From Calliopsis andreniformis (lineage: Eukaryota > Arthropoda > Insecta > Hymenoptera > Andrenidae), in assembly GCF_051401765.1 (NCBI RefSeq), contig NC_135064.1, positions 22,480,001 to 22,544,000 on the forward strand: a DNA stretch of 64,000 nucleotides, given 5' to 3'. How positions within the stretch are numbered: the stretch's first letter is position 1; the number at the start of each line of letters is the position of its first letter. The notes under the pieces were generated by a model. It saw nothing but the letters and a program-made list of their open reading frames with translations. It did no database searches and had not been told where the DNA came from. Positions 25,519 through 39,309 of the stretch are shown here, piece by piece. A program made the position numbers and the translations under genes.

Positions 25519-25524
25519 TTTATT
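25519..25524 (-). terminator. Poly(A) signal of the 26-29 kDa proteinase gene
   Basis: AATAAA on the minus strand (TTTATT on plus), about 100 nt after the stop codon of the cysteine proteinase. Confidence 0.5.
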
Positions 25525-25622
25525 TTGTCACTTTTCTTATAAAAATATTTAGTGTGAAACTTCTAGCAGCCTCTTTGCATACGTTAACATTATTAAAGAA
25601 ACTTAAATAATTCGTTCGCTTT

Positions 25623-28099
25623 TTACATTGTAACATATGTGGGAGCTGTCATTACTCCGCAGTTGTTCTTCTCTTGAGACATGAGGATGTAACCATCGTT
25701 ACCCCAGTAATTAGACCAGGAGTTCTTAACCAACCAGTAGTCTTTGCCATTCAGTTTACCATAACCAACAGCTAAGACAGCGTGATCTAACGATTCTTCT
25801 GTGTTACCTGCACATAACAAATCATTCGAGTTTAATAAAAAATAGTCTAAGAGCAGTAAGAGAAAAATTAAATTTACTTACCACAAGCTGGGTCATAATA
25901 TACACCATGTGAGTAGAACGAGAATGTTTTGTGAGAAGCATCGATTGCTACCGAAACTGGACCATGCTTTGCAATGGCTAATTTTAAAGCATTGGGATCA
26001 TTAGGGGTAACATTTACGAAACCAGTGATTTTGGCTACTGCAGTGACATTATTCATGTGACAGAAGCCATCCTGAAAAGGCAAATAGGATTTATGAAATT
26101 TCTATTCAGTATTTGTGATTTGATTTAAACCTTCTCTATATTAATAATAATTGTATTCGTGATCTGAAACTTACTTGGCCGAGGTAACCACCATAATCAT
26201 CTTCAGTAGGTAGACCTCCATGTTTCATGATCCATTGGTATGATCGGAAATCTTCACCACCATCACAACCGTTATTTCCAAAACCCCATGAACAATCGAT
26301 AAGAGCCTACAATAATGTAGAAATTAAGAGTAACTCTCAAAACCCAGGTAAGAAGAAAGTATCAAAATTTAAAGAAATAATAATATAATTGAAATAACTA
26401 AATAATTCACTAAAATTATATTTTAAATTTCTTACCTGTTGAGATAAACGCACAAGTTTACCGTATTTCATGTAATAAGCGCCTTCAACCGCGCCAGTTG
26501 TACCGAAACTCCAACAGGATCCACAAACGGATTGATCTATTGGATTCAAACGATTTTTCAGTAACTTGAAATTATTGTCACTCTTTAGATAAATAAATTA
26601 CACACCTTTAACAGGTGTAACAGCGCCATAAAGTCTCCAATCTAGAGAATCTGGAATACTTTCGAATTCTTCTACGACGTTATAAGGGAAAGGTTGACCT
26701 CCATTGTAACCTGGCGTATATTGTTTACCACGTAGTGCTTTAAGCTCTAAGTCAGTGCGATCTACCAAATGATTCACATCTAATTGGTATCCTTTATGAG
26801 CACGGTTGGTTGAATGTATAAATCTGTAAATATTATATATTGATAGATAAAACAAGGTTGACAAATGAAGATTATTCACTACTATGATGCACACCTCAGA
26901 TTTTGTCTGAATACTTCTTTGCGGACTGTATGATCTTTCTCGTCTTCATATTCTTTGTTGTGGACTTTCTTGAAATTTTCGAATGCTTCGTTCATGTGAG
27001 CGTCGTAATTATGAACGAATTCGCGCATGGGATTGAATGTGTATATATGCTTGTCTCCAGGTCCAGGGAAGCTGACACATGTTAGATCTGTTTGAATATA
27101 AAGTCTATGTTAGCTCAAGAATGAAAGGAATATGTCTTGATAAGGATTCTGAAGGCCAATTACTTTCTCCAACTTCGAATACTTCGGCACTGGGTGTTTC
27201 AGAAGAGAACCAATCATAATCCAAGTAGTAGTGGTCATAGTGGGAGCCTAGCAGACTGTTGAATCCTTTCATTTCATACCTCACAGGGATAGGTTCTTTC
27301 AAACGTGGTACACGTGGTGATTTCTGTAATTAATAATGAATATAGATTAATTAAAAATAGTATTTAACTGAAGTAATGAAATAGTTGAACAGTATGTGAA
27401 ATAGTAGATTCATTTTTACCTTGTATCGTATCCAAAGAGTATATTTATTTACTTTTTCACCAATTTCTTCCACCATTCTCCATTTCTCGCATTCTAATCC
27501 ATTAATCATTTCTGACCCAATGCACTGTACAAAAGGAAATAAAGTTTTACAGTAAAATTGTTAAGTACTTGCGAAGGAAAAAGAAATATCGTACCTCCAT
27601 TCCAGTTGTATCAGGAACAATGGCTTGAGGTTGAATTTTCATGTCACTGGTACCATTTACTTGAAGACATGTTTCTTGATTTGTAACAGTCTCTGTAGTG
27701 ATTGGGGCAATTTTAATACTGCTTCCATAAGACCCTTTATGGGACAGTTGGAAAGTCTTCACCATTCCTAGATAAACAAAGCATAATTTAATATTTAATT
27801 TGGAAATGTAAGGATTTATGAAATAGATAAATTTAAATTACCTCCATAATAATCGATTCTGCTTGACCCTTTTGTGCTATCAAACCAAGCATAGAATGGT
27901 TCACGGATTTCAGCATATGGAATGTACAAAGTTCCTTTCACGGTATAAGTATTGCTAAACTCTGGAGACTTTGCAGCATTGCTATAAGAGATTCCTAAAA
28001 AAATATAGTTATTAAAGCAGTTCTGTTATAAAAATAAATGTTATACAAATATTTAATCTTACCCAGTACTATTAACGCCAAAGCATTTATTAAATTCAT
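25623..28099 (-). CDS. 26-29-p: 26-29 kDa-type cysteine proteinase (cathepsin-like, peptidase C1A)
   Basis: Eleven coding exons on the minus strand: 28063-28099, 27842-27994, 27595-27767, 27420-27524, 27164-27323, 26895-27087, 26606-26823, 26436-26536, 26175-26306, 25882-26071 and 25623-25807. They join to 548 aa, essentially the length of the fly and flesh-fly 26-29 kDa haemocyte proteinases. It has a signal peptide ([13 protein letters not shown]...), a roughly 210-aa N-terminal extension specific to this family, an I29 inhibitor propeptide (about 241-302) and a papain-type domain from about residue 330. The active site is complete: Q348 (oxyanion), C354 in CGSCWSFG, H496 in [10 protein letters not shown] and N516 in NSWSNYWG. 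Known members are lysosomal or secreted enzymes of haemocytes that degrade foreign protein. The gene has an untranslated first exon ending at 28608 and a TATA/Inr promoter. Confidence 0.95.
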
Positions 28100-28755
28100 C
28101 TTTATGCTCCTGTAAAGAAACATTAAAGATATTGTCTATTAACTGTGATATTTATACATGCTTTTGTATGATAACACCATGACCCAAGACAACTATCACA
28201 TTGCTGCATTATGATTACTAAGGTATGCAACAGTTACAGTTATCCTAATGTATAGTGCATACATGCATTTATGATAAGCAATATATCAGAAAACTTATTA
28301 CTTATCACAAAGAAATTTTACTGCGGCTCAGGTTTGAAGACACGTAAGAAAGATAATCAGAAGAATTTTAAAAGCAATGAATCATAAAAAAGGAATTTTT
28401 CATAACAATACATTCTGTTATAAAAACTAACGTATATAATTTTCATAAAAATTCAGACTTCAATAAAGTAAAAACTTTGCAAGCAGTATTTAATTCTTAC
28501 TTTCATAGACAATTATTATTTTACTAGAGAATTATTAGTTCAACAGGAAACAAAAAAGAAAAAAATTAAATTATACAAAGAAATTTAATTAATACATTTA
28601 CGCTTACCGTATTTGGACTAACAGTTATTTCACTCTGATATCGAACGTTGAACTAAAGACTCTACAAAGAACGGTATTGAACAGCACTCTTTCTATAACA
28701 TCACATCGACATTACTTTGCCTGATATAAACATAAACACTACTCAACCAGGCCAC

Positions 28756-28790
28756 AGTGACTGCCTTCGAACTTGGTAAACGTATATATA
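28756..28790 (-). promoter_or_regulatory. TATA box and initiator of the cysteine proteinase gene
   Basis: On the minus strand TATATATA (28790-28783) is followed 32 nt later by TCACT (28760-28756, A+1 at 28758), the spacing of a focused insect core promoter. The 5' UTR exon would run from about 28758 to 28608, where a GTAAGC donor follows, and splice to the acceptor before 28109, just upstream of the ATG. Confidence 0.6.
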
Positions 28791-30190
28791 CAAATCAGAA
28801 CTGATAAGAATACTCCTGCATCAGAAATGGGGTAGGGTGTAATGTTTTTCGATTTGTTTCTAGTATAGCGTTATCCTAGTGCGTAACTACTACTTACTAC
28901 TACTTGTGCAGCAAATATGCACTCGACATTGTATCCAATGCATTCAAAATAATCTAAAATCACATTGTAGTGTTCTCACGAGTTTTCTATTGCTTCTCGA
29001 ACACTATTTGTAATTATTTATGTTTTATCTATCTTCTTATGTAACTACGTATATATCTTTTTGATATATCTTTCGATATATCTTTTGACATAATTTTTTT
29101 TAACTTCTATTTTCTGTACATTTTGCTTAATTGAACAAGTGTCGCGATGTCAACGATAAGCTATAGGTCAATTTTTGAATTAATAATATAAATATTACGT
29201 TGATGAAACGTTTCCACGGAATTTAACTTAACGCTTACAAAAAATGATTGTAGGAAAATTTTCTTGTAATCGTAAGACTTCATGAAAAGAATATTGAAAA
29301 AAAGAACACAAAAGATAAATTGTTTTGTAACAAGAATATGCATCGCGAGATGAGTATCTTCGGTTATATCATAACTTGGAAGTTTAACATTTGAATTGTC
29401 CCTAGAACAAATTAGTTTTATAATTATAGATATATCTGCTATTACCAATTCGAAAAACCATAACTTCGCAGTATGATAAAGTTAATCTGTAAGACAGATT
29501 ACTTTGAAACCATTCTCTTCCAGGAAATTACAGAAAGGAATGACAATGACATTGAATACTTAGTAATTTAATTACCGCTTCATTTTTTTTATTACACAAG
29601 CACGTGCCATAATAATGCAATGAATCGACAAAAGGATGTGTTAAGTATATTAAAGTTCAAGTATAGTATCCGGACTAAATAATTAATATTTAGACTTTCG
29701 TATGGAGATAAGATTTTCATCTAAATCTATGTGCATGATTATTGTATTTCGTAATACATCAATCACATGATAAGTTAATTTTAATATTGATCTCTGATAC
29801 GGAAGGTTTCTTCCACGAAAATAATTGCCAAGTAACCTGAGACCCCACATTTGCATTAAACTGGTTTAAAGGTTGGGAATCTGAGCGCTACGCTACTGTA
29901 AAATATGTTAATTATTCTCTGCCAATTTTTTTTATGCTGTCTTATACAATATTCAATGCTTAACAATGTATGTCGATGAATGTCAACCATTCAACAAAGA
30001 AAAAAGAGAGGAGTGATACGGCAAGGACTTATGCCCCTACTCATATACTTTACTAATTCAAATTTAGCGCCACTCGAATGTGTCATACGCAGTTACACAA
30101 GTTCCTTGATAAACATAAGTTTGACACATGAATAAAGCAGTCGATCAGACGAACTCTACATGTTAATTACTAATAATATAACTACAATCG
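28791..30190. other. Intergenic region between the cysteine proteinase and ETFRF1
   Basis: About 1.4 kb of AT-rich sequence between two divergently transcribed genes. Only short chance reading frames are present, and I recognise nothing in it. The ETFRF1 promoter must lie in the last few hundred bases; no TATA box was identified there. Confidence 0.4.
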
Positions 30191-30798
30191 ATGTCTCAGC
30201 GTTCTAAAGTTATTCAACTGTACAAAACGGTAATAAAATGTTGCAATTTTGTTGCAGTTCATTGTCCCATTAATCAGCTGATTCGGTTGATAGACAGGGG
30301 TGTAATATGAACAAAAGGTACACAGAACAAGCTTCTTTAAAATGAAACTCGTCGTAAACTCTCACTATCACTTTGTCAGTGTGAGTAGAGTTACGAAATT
30401 TGATGTGCCTGTTATGTTACACCGTATTATTTTTAAATTATATATCGTTACATACATTTCGAAAGTGATACAACTCAAAAAACGTATACTTTTTGGGAAA
30501 ACAAATTTTGTTGAGCTCTGTCACTTTTGGCATATGTATTTACGATTTCATTGACCATTTTAACTAATCAGATAATTCATATTTTCAGCTTTTGTACATG
30601 GGGCGAGACTATCCAAAGGGTTATGACTATTTTAGGAGAAACTTGAAGAGAGCTTTTGAGAAAAATAAAGGAGAACAGGATCCTGAAAAAATTGATCGTA
30701 TGTTGGCACATGGTAACTTTGTTATCAAAGAATTGGAAGCCTTATACATGCTCCGCAAGTATAGAACACTAAAGAAAAGATATTATGAGAATCCCTAA
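30191..30798 (+). CDS. ETFRF1: Electron transfer flavoprotein regulatory factor 1 (LYR motif protein 5)
   Basis: Two exons, 30191-30229 (13 codons, donor GTAATA) and 30589-30798, join in phase 0 to an 82-aa protein, the size of human ETFRF1/LYRM5 (about 88-90 aa). It is a mitochondrial LYR-family protein that binds the electron transfer flavoprotein and displaces its FAD. The LYR-type motif is the variant L10-Y11-K12, as in vertebrate orthologues, followed by [20 protein letters not shown]. Near the C-terminus are [16 protein letters not shown] and KKRYY. A predictor that starts at the ATG in exon 2 would miss the first exon. A poly(A) signal is at 31021. Confidence 0.93.
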
Positions 30799-31020
30799 CA
30801 TCTACACATGTAACTATTTATTTAGAATTTTATACATCTGTTCTGTCTCTTACTTGAAAGGAGCAGACTTTTTGTGAATTTTAAACTTGTTAGTCTTTCA
30901 GAAAATTAACTACAATTCTGTTATTCTGTCGATACAAAAATTATTTTTATTATATACTCATAAACTTGTATTTAATACAGGGCAACATACTAAACTATGT
31001 TTGTATGGTTTGTTTTTATA

Positions 31021-31026
31021 AATAAA
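31021..31026 (+). terminator. Poly(A) signal for ETFRF1
   Basis: Canonical AATAAA about 220 nt after the ETFRF1 stop codon. Confidence 0.5.
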
Positions 31027-34000
31027 TATATATTTTTATAAACAAATTGAATGTTGAAGAGATCCAATGTTACAGCTCTGCATGAGCAACAAATAGTACA
31101 GAAGGAAGAGGAAAGAGAATTATGGCAATTAATACTGATACAGTCGATCACAAAATGCTTTTTAATTCGGCTTTACAGTTGAAATGTTGAAAAGAAAAAG
31201 AAACAAAATATCAATACTGTATATGACACGACAAGTGTAAAAGGAAAGTTCGTCTGAAAATTTAAAAAATGGAAAAAATAGAAAGATTCAATTTAGATTG
31301 AAAAAGGAAAGAAAATAATGGTAGTGGTGATGACATCAATGACGATGACAGTGACAATGAGACTCAATAACAACAAACAGCAGAGTATATTCTTATAAGC
31401 AGAAACGTAATTTTCAGCTACGTTTTACTAAGTGCATTCACATCACCATTTGTACCATTCTTTTCTTCCTATAATTATATTTCTGTGAAGACGTTTCAAA
31501 CGTTGAAGTTTCCAATGCTTCACTGCATACATATATACACAGCTGCACAAACGTATTCGAACAATGGTATGCTTACAGTCGACAGAAACGTAACTTGCAA
31601 AATACTAGGAGGTACTCTGAACAGACTAGATGCATTAGGATTCTTATCGAAGCTCAGATTAAATAGATATTCCAATACCGTGATAATTACTCCATTTGAA
31701 TTCGTGTAGTCGAATATCTGGGTACTCTTTTGATTTGGATTTTGATATCCACAAAGAGCTCTAATATGCATAGTTTGAGCTATACAAAAGGCTCAAAAAT
31801 ATAGCTTACAATGTAAGGCTTACATAGTAATAATACATCAATTTCAAAGTACCTTCTATATTATATTAATTTTAATTACAAAACATATCGTCGTTCGAAT
31901 ATTTTCATATACTTTCTGCATAAGTACATAAAATTCAATAGAGTTCATTAACAATAATTAACACCAGCATATTTGCTGAATATTAAGAGGAACAAATTCG
32001 TAACAAAACATGTTTTCCAATCACTGCAGAAGATGAAATTTGTGAAATGTAAAAAAAGACACATGATACGCAAGAAATGGAAACAATTTCTCATTCTCTC
32101 GTAAGTTCAGTTATTATTCACGCGCATTTCGCGTATATTCGACGTGTGTCTACCACTGAAATCTACATTTTTTTTTTTATACACATTATTTAGTCTCTAC
32201 GGTTGCAAGCAAAATGCACCGTGTTATTAGCATAATAATGGTTTACAGATGAAACGCAAGAGCCCAGCATCGACGCTTTTGTTATCATTGCTTTTATACA
32301 AATATGGAAATCGACACACTCGCTCAGAAACTCTCTCGTCTAAATTCTGTCGGCTAACTCACCCAATCAAGGCAAATCGTATTTTTCATTCGATTACAGA
32401 TAGAAAAGACCGATAGCGAAGAAAGATAAATAAGGCATCTTCTCAACTTATTCAACTTCACTCTTTACTATCCCCATTTTATCTGCAATCAGGGAAAAAG
32501 ACATGACTTGTCTAGTTGCATGACTCATCTCCTATATATAGACATATCTGTTTCGTTTGTGTGTACCTAAAAAAGAAAAAAAAAGGAAACAAAAAATATA
32601 GAATTCGTAAATTAGGACTTATCGTATCATAGTACCGCATGCAAAATTTCAGCGAAATTGCAAATAGAACATAAAGACCAAATGGCAACGCTATACGCTT
32701 TTCTTCAGCATTATAATTATCTTGAGGAGGACAATATAGTTTCTCTCATTTTGCAGAAGCAGCAATCTAGCTGCGTTATCGCACTCTTATCCTTCTTCTC
32801 GCCTTCTCTCGTTTGCACACGCACATACACGCGCGGGTTCACTCTCTAATCTCCTCGCTGCCTTCCCAGTTTCTCTTTTGCACTTCGTGATAATGACTCG
32901 TTACATCCATGGTCCGTGACAGCTTCATGCGAATCTGAAGTTCTTAGTAATAAAATAGTAAGCAACAGCCGTTGTGGTTACGCATCCTGAGAATAAATCT
33001 GGGTCCAAATTCCTTTGTAGGAACGTGCTGGTACCCAAAATTAAGGGGTCAGGTCGGGTCAGAAATTTCTTTCGGAGTCACTCAGGTTCCCAAAACTTGC
33101 ATAAACTCAATTTTACTTTCCCGACTGTTATAATACAATAACAGTGGGAAAGTATTGCTCTGGGTCACATTTACGTATTCTAAAATTATAAAAAGAGGAC
33201 ACAGAGTAAAAATAGCGCACCAAATAAATTACATTAATCTCTTTTTTAAATTAGTTACCTAGAAATCATGATCTGAGTTTTCGAAATTTTTAGGAATCCC
33301 GACTTGACTCGTACCTAAGCTCAAACCAAACTCGGTGCCCCTAATTTTGTGTACCCATACACAAGAAAGTCCTATTACTTTTGAAATTACAGGAAGATTG
33401 TATGAATTCTTTAAATAAACTAATTTTATTTCTCATTTCACATTGACCTATTCTTATCCAAGAAGACTGTTTATAAATTTTATTTTTATACGAATCAGCG
33501 TTTCTATTATAACATAAGCGACTTTCTAATTCAAAAGCGACAGAACTTTCTTGGTTGCCTAATAATCGACCCTCTCACGACGTCTAATCACTCGACGCTC
33601 GTTTCTTCTTCGTCATCGTTCCCTTTTTCTTTTTTTATTCGTTACGCTATGAACATACATGTACAGCGATTTATCATTCACCAGCATATACAGTACGCAA
33701 GTACAATATTTTCTGGCTATAAACTCGATTCGACTCTTCTACTTTTTTCAACAGTATCTGGAGTTATGTACAAATGCATAAACTATACCTTTGCATTGAT
33801 AACGCTGATAAGAGAAAACAAGAACAAGCGAGAAAATTACTGGTTGCTAATGATGCTAAAACGTCTCTAACCGTGCACTCATAGCGAGAAAATACTGTAA
33901 CGAAGGATTTTCCTTAGCTTTCTTTTGGCTCACTAAAAACAACGATTTTCCAATTACCATATGTGTATTATCACAATGTATTTATCTACGCTCCAACTTT

Positions 34001-36821
34001 AACTGTTAATTAAATAAAATACAGTATGAAGTTAATAAGAAAAGAAATAACATAAATAGATTTATATATTCGAGAATCGCTTTCTTAACTCCTTCTCTAG
34101 GGAACATTTCATTGGCGCCCAGTCTACTTTCGCCAGCGCGAAACGAAAGAAAAAAAAAAGAAAAAAAAAACAAAACAAAAAGACTCTCGAATACTACTTT
34201 ATACTGTGTTTTATACCCGTAAAGGGGAAACTTTGGCAACATATAAACACGTTGGCAACACGCTCTCCTCGTTATTTCTGAGCTGGGCAGCACAGCCTTT
34301 TAACATACACGCAAAATATTCTTCCTCTGTTTCCGCTATTGTACGCTCTTCGTACAGTCGTTACTCCTGATGATAATAGTACAATAATAGTTATTCGAAT
34401 TCTTGACTGTAATTGTTAATAACAATAATTCACAATCATTAGTAATATATGTATGTACAGCACAGAAATGATTTCATATTGAACAACACATTTTTTACAA
34501 TGATACAAGGCTAACAGCGAGACCGCTGGTTTCTCCCATCTTTCCACGCGTTCATCCCCTTCCGTTTCATCAAATTATTGTTATTCGTTTTTTCGATCTC
34601 CTTATTTTCGCGCTTCCCAGTATTTAAACGTTTGAGTGCAATTGCGCTCCTCTGGCTCACACAAGAAAATGGGTCCCCCTCGATGGACAGCTGAGCCTCT
34701 CAGATGCCAAACTGATCAACATTTCGACATTATGCATATTTTTGCAAATGATGTGGATTCTAATTTTTTGCATATTGAAAATTTCCATAAATGCATAAAG
34801 ATACGCAGTCACCAGTAATCATCAGTTTTGTTTCTGTGTTGAACTCTCGACCCAAAATTAACTTATTAAACATTATTCAGCAGTCATATAGAATTTCATT
34901 ATTTCGGACAATAAATACAATTATACTGGTGATTCTTTTAATATTTGAAAATTGAATCATGTGCTTGCACAATTAAAATTCAAAATCTGACAAAAACTAG
35001 AGTTGATAAGTTTGCCATCTGAAAAGCACCTCTTCAGTTCTCTATAAGCGCTACCACACTTTCTTCTTTTGCCTCTCTTAGTCCACATTATTTCGTATCT
35101 AAAAGTAGCTCTTGTCAAACGATTGTGCAACTAAATTTATTCTGCAACTTCTGTACATGTAAAATGCTTAGCCTACAATGGCAATCTCTGCATTTTCTTT
35201 TGCATACACATCTTGGGACTCATACCGGCACTCAAACGATTAAGCAATGTGATCGCTGATGAGTTTACAGTGTTTCCTCGATATAGGCTCAATGACGAGT
35301 TTATAGTATGAGATACTTATTCGAGATCAACTCATATGCTGATAGTATCCCACTTTGATCTTATTAAAAATTGAAGAGCTCGTAACAAAAACAGTGAACT
35401 TATAAAATTTTAGTTTTTTAAATAAAAATATTCTTTTTACTTAAATGTGTCTTCCTGTGATATTCAATGCTTATCCAAACAAGTTTTTTATTGTCTATAA
35501 TGAATAGTTGTATAGAAAATTTATTATAGAGAAAACAAGTAGTAATCTTAATGGCAGCCTTTTTGCTTAATAAAAACATGGTGATCAGACACGAGATTGA
35601 AAACATAATGAAACCCATTACATTTCTGGACCTCCGAGTCAAAGTGTATTAAACCACAGAAAGCAAGTGGACTTAGTATGCTTTGGCTCTGAGGTCCAAA
35701 ATTTGTTAAAAAGGACGATTAATTAATTGAACAAGAATTAAAAATGCTCCAGTACTTTTGTGCTCTTCTAGAAAAAGACAAAAAGTAACAAAAGTTGGTT
35801 TTGTTATGAGCTCCTCAATCACGACACTGTACGCAAATAAAATTATTTCAGAATTTCAGAATACAGCGAAGGTAACAATGAGGATCTAACGAGGAAATAG
35901 TATATCCAAACACTTTTGGAAAAGTATATTGGAATTGAACGAGGTCCATCTTTTAACAGACTCCAAAAATGTTCGATAATTCATTACGATTACAACTACG
36001 GTTGCCTTCGTTTCTTGCAGTAGTTTTCAGCGAATTATACAAACGGCACCCATCGAAATCGTAAAAATGAAGCTGAATTAACAATGAGAAATAGAAAAGT
36101 TCTTTCGTACATTTTCATACCGATAGCCACTGTTAACATGTACGTCGTATTTCGATATCTATGTAACGCATTCGCAAGTAACAATTAAAGACAGAAAATA
36201 TATCAACTATTCACGTTTTTTTTTTAAAAAAGTACTTTGCGCGTGGGCAAAGTGACGGTTCAACAGTTCAGTCAAATCTATATTTCATTAATTAATAGAG
36301 GAGAACGAGATGTGCAGATACGTGTCTCGTAACCGATATAAATATCTCTATATTTTCTTTGATAAGGATTATCGTGCCCTTTTGCAAGAGACGTACGATT
36401 TCACGGTTCACAACGCAGGCTATAAAGGATCATAGATAAATGCAAATAGCCTGTTGTTCAACACAATTAAGCATGTATCTTTATTCATGTTTTAAAACAT
36501 TCAAGAAATGAAAACAGGAGAGCCCTTTTATTTCGTACAATACATGCTTCGAAATTTCTTCGCCGCTATTTAATTTAGTCCTCGCGAATTTCAGAGATGC
36601 AAGAGTGTGTTCTCGCTATAGTCTCGTGACTCGAGATTGGCAGCTATATAATGGAATAAAGAGGAGGCGTTTCTGAAGCTAATTTATTGCGGACGCCGAA
36701 TGTGAGAGATTAATAAAAACGTGAGAAGGAATGAATGTCAACAAAAAATATTGGGAATAACAAGGCTATAGCGCACAGTGCAAATAGAGTCTATAGAGAG
36801 AATACACTGTATATACATGAA

Positions 36822-36854
<33 letters not shown>

Positions 36855-36904
36855 ACATATATATTTAAATATACATATATATATATATTCAAATATATAT
36901 ATTT
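36822..36904. repeat. (TG)n(TA)n-type microsatellite
   Basis: A short GTGTGT start runs into long (TA)n stretches broken by AAACAT, TTTAAA and TTCAAA, about 80 bp in all. Likely to vary in length between individuals. Confidence 0.9.
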
Positions 36905-37693
36905 TCTGATTATTCATTTAAAAAATGATTAAATCGGTTATTCTGAATATGATATCGTTTCGGCATAGCTGCCACTCGACATTCGTTCTAATACGCAGTT
37001 TACGCTTTTATCCTTTTCGAATATTTCCGTGCTACATTTTGCAAACTTTAGCACTTCGCCATTTGAACCGGTCAATGGCACAAGCTGACACTGCACTCTA
37101 TTATCTTTAAGGCGATAGAGCACCTGACTTTTTTGAATAGTCTCTATGCATATTGGTAATAATACCTCGAAGGAAAATCATTCACCTAAAATGAAGATAA
37201 AATTGTCGTTATTTAACATCTTGTGATGTAATATAAGGTCTAGAGATTAAAAATTGATTAATATAAAATGTATACTGTAAAAAGGAATTTGAATATGTTG
37301 CTTTCAATCATATAGTACCGATAATAACCACTATGGTTTGAGTTTTGACAATGTTAAGCATAAATGGTAATTATGTTTTCAGTAGAAAGTTATTTGTGAA
37401 TTCATTTAAAAAAATTTATATTCCGTGTTTAGGAGCCTGGAATGATAAGTATCTCTTCGAGGTACATTTCCATACGCATTGCTTATTTTTTTTTTTCTTT
37501 AACACATTAAACATTCTAATTTATTATCCATCAGAAAGCTGTACCCCCAGCCGTACTGTTACTATATTACTGAAGAAAAAGAAAAATATCAACAGAGCTT
37601 ACACTTCTTTTCTTACATGTAATTTTGATACCTTTGAAATAAAAGCAATAACAAAAATCACAAGTCTTAATTTGTTAATAACGATTAACTTCT

Positions 37694-37812
37694 TAATAAT
37701 AATAATAATATTAATATTAATAATAAAAATAATAATAATGAGAATGATAATAACGATGATGATGATGACAGATGATGACGACGATGATGATAATGATGAT
37801 GACGATGATAAT
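37694..37812. repeat. Compound trinucleotide microsatellite (AAT)n / (GAT)n
   Basis: A run of AAT units changes into GAT/GAC units for about 120 bp. It creates an open frame ending in a chain of Met, Thr and Asp codons that is an artefact of the repeat rather than a gene. Confidence 0.9.
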
Positions 37813-39303
37813 CTAAATAGATAAATACACTTTCGTTCTTTTATATGAAACTTATCTGTGGTAATCTGTTACGTTAGCATTACTTTTCAAGGCGATTAGC
37901 TTTCACACGCTTTATTACTTAATCTTTCCTTGAAGATGCTTGATATTTCGTGTTTCGATTGAAAGCTATAATGTAAAAGCAATGTTAAGTTTATAAAGCC
38001 TCTTAGACTAAAAAGTGTACCGTGACTATTACACGGGATTGAAAAGTTATTGTCAAGAGATATGAAATAATACCGGTTTTATCCTGATAATTTAAAGAAT
38101 TTACATTAAAAAATTAGTATGAGTTTACAATGTCTTTAACCAGTAAGATATAAAATATACTCTTCTAATGAGTGATAGGAACCACTCACTATTATTACTA
38201 TTGGTACGAAGACAAGCTACGAACTAGATTCATACGTGAAAATGTTATTATTTGATTTTGAGGATAAAAATGATATTATTCGATCTTTCTCGGTGACAGC
38301 TTTTCAGTAGTATAACATTCACACCACTCTTTGGTCTAAGCCATTCTATCGACTTAACATTATCTTTTATATATTTTTTATTTGTTTTTCTATTGGAAAG
38401 TAAAATATATTGGAAGTAAGCTTTCTATTCCAACAAATAGAATCATTCCGAAAAGGAATTATGTTGAATTTTTGATTAACTATTTGTGTAACTTCGTTTT
38501 TTTTCGTTCTAGATCAATATCAATCACAAAGTGTATGAGTTACTTTCTTTTGCACGCAATTTAGAAAATAACACAATTTCGTTGAAGATCCCGAAAAAAA
38601 TTCCACACAGTGAATCCAAAATCAAATTGAACATTAGCTAGTAGAAGAGTATCTACATGAACTACACGCATTCACACCATCATACTTTATGATCACAAGC
38701 AAGTATTTTATTATAATTATCATTATCAATAATTAATAATTAATTAGTCATTAAATAAGTGAGTTTGTGTAAAAATTTAGCGTTTCTCGGCACATTCGCA
38801 CTCTTCCTCACTTTCTTCATTCAGTTTATGATCTTGAGCGCAACATTTGCAAAAATCAGTTTATGCTTCTTTCTGTTCTTTTCCCCTTAAATTTCTTAAA
38901 CTATTATCTGTTGCAGCTGGAAGAAGTAAACCGTTCCATAAAGTTTTACAACTTTCAATCACACTATTTTTTTAATATTTTACACGTATTCGATGTCACA
39001 CATTCACCATTTTTTTTTGTTACACTTCACACATCTTTTATAATCTTCCTTTACGTTTCATCATGTTGTCTCGCACAAAGTACATTTTAATCTAGCAACC
39101 ATTACTTTTCATTTTGACATTCCTAAGGTTTTAATGAAGACTCACTGACTTCCACGACAATCCTCGTTTCGAGGTGTCATTTCAGATCGTTTTTAAGTTC
39201 ATAATTTTCCATGATAACTGTTAGTAGTTTAGCAATATTTTTGACAAATGATTTCAATTTGGCATAGTTAATTTAACAGACTTCTTTTTAGCTGTCTGTA
39301 GAC

Positions 39304-39309
39304 TTTATT
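39304..39309 (-). terminator. Candidate poly(A) signal of the unnamed minus-strand gene
   Basis: TTTATT on plus is AATAAA on minus, about 750 nt after the stop codon at 40058-40060. A closer alternative lies near 40172 but is inside the last intron. Confidence 0.35.

Larger units (their letters stand above)
23035..25622 (+). other. eya 3' UTR and intergenic DNA
   Basis: AT-rich and without coding potential. The first 0.8 kb is probably the eya 3' UTR, with AATAAA at 23852. The rest is featureless to me up to the 3' end of the cysteine proteinase, whose poly(A) signal on the opposite strand lies at 25519-25524. Confidence 0.5.

Noticed and set aside
37345..37824. 159-codon frame ending in Met/Thr/Asp runs
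   Set aside because: Its second half is the AAT/GAT microsatellite and the first half has no recognisable feature.
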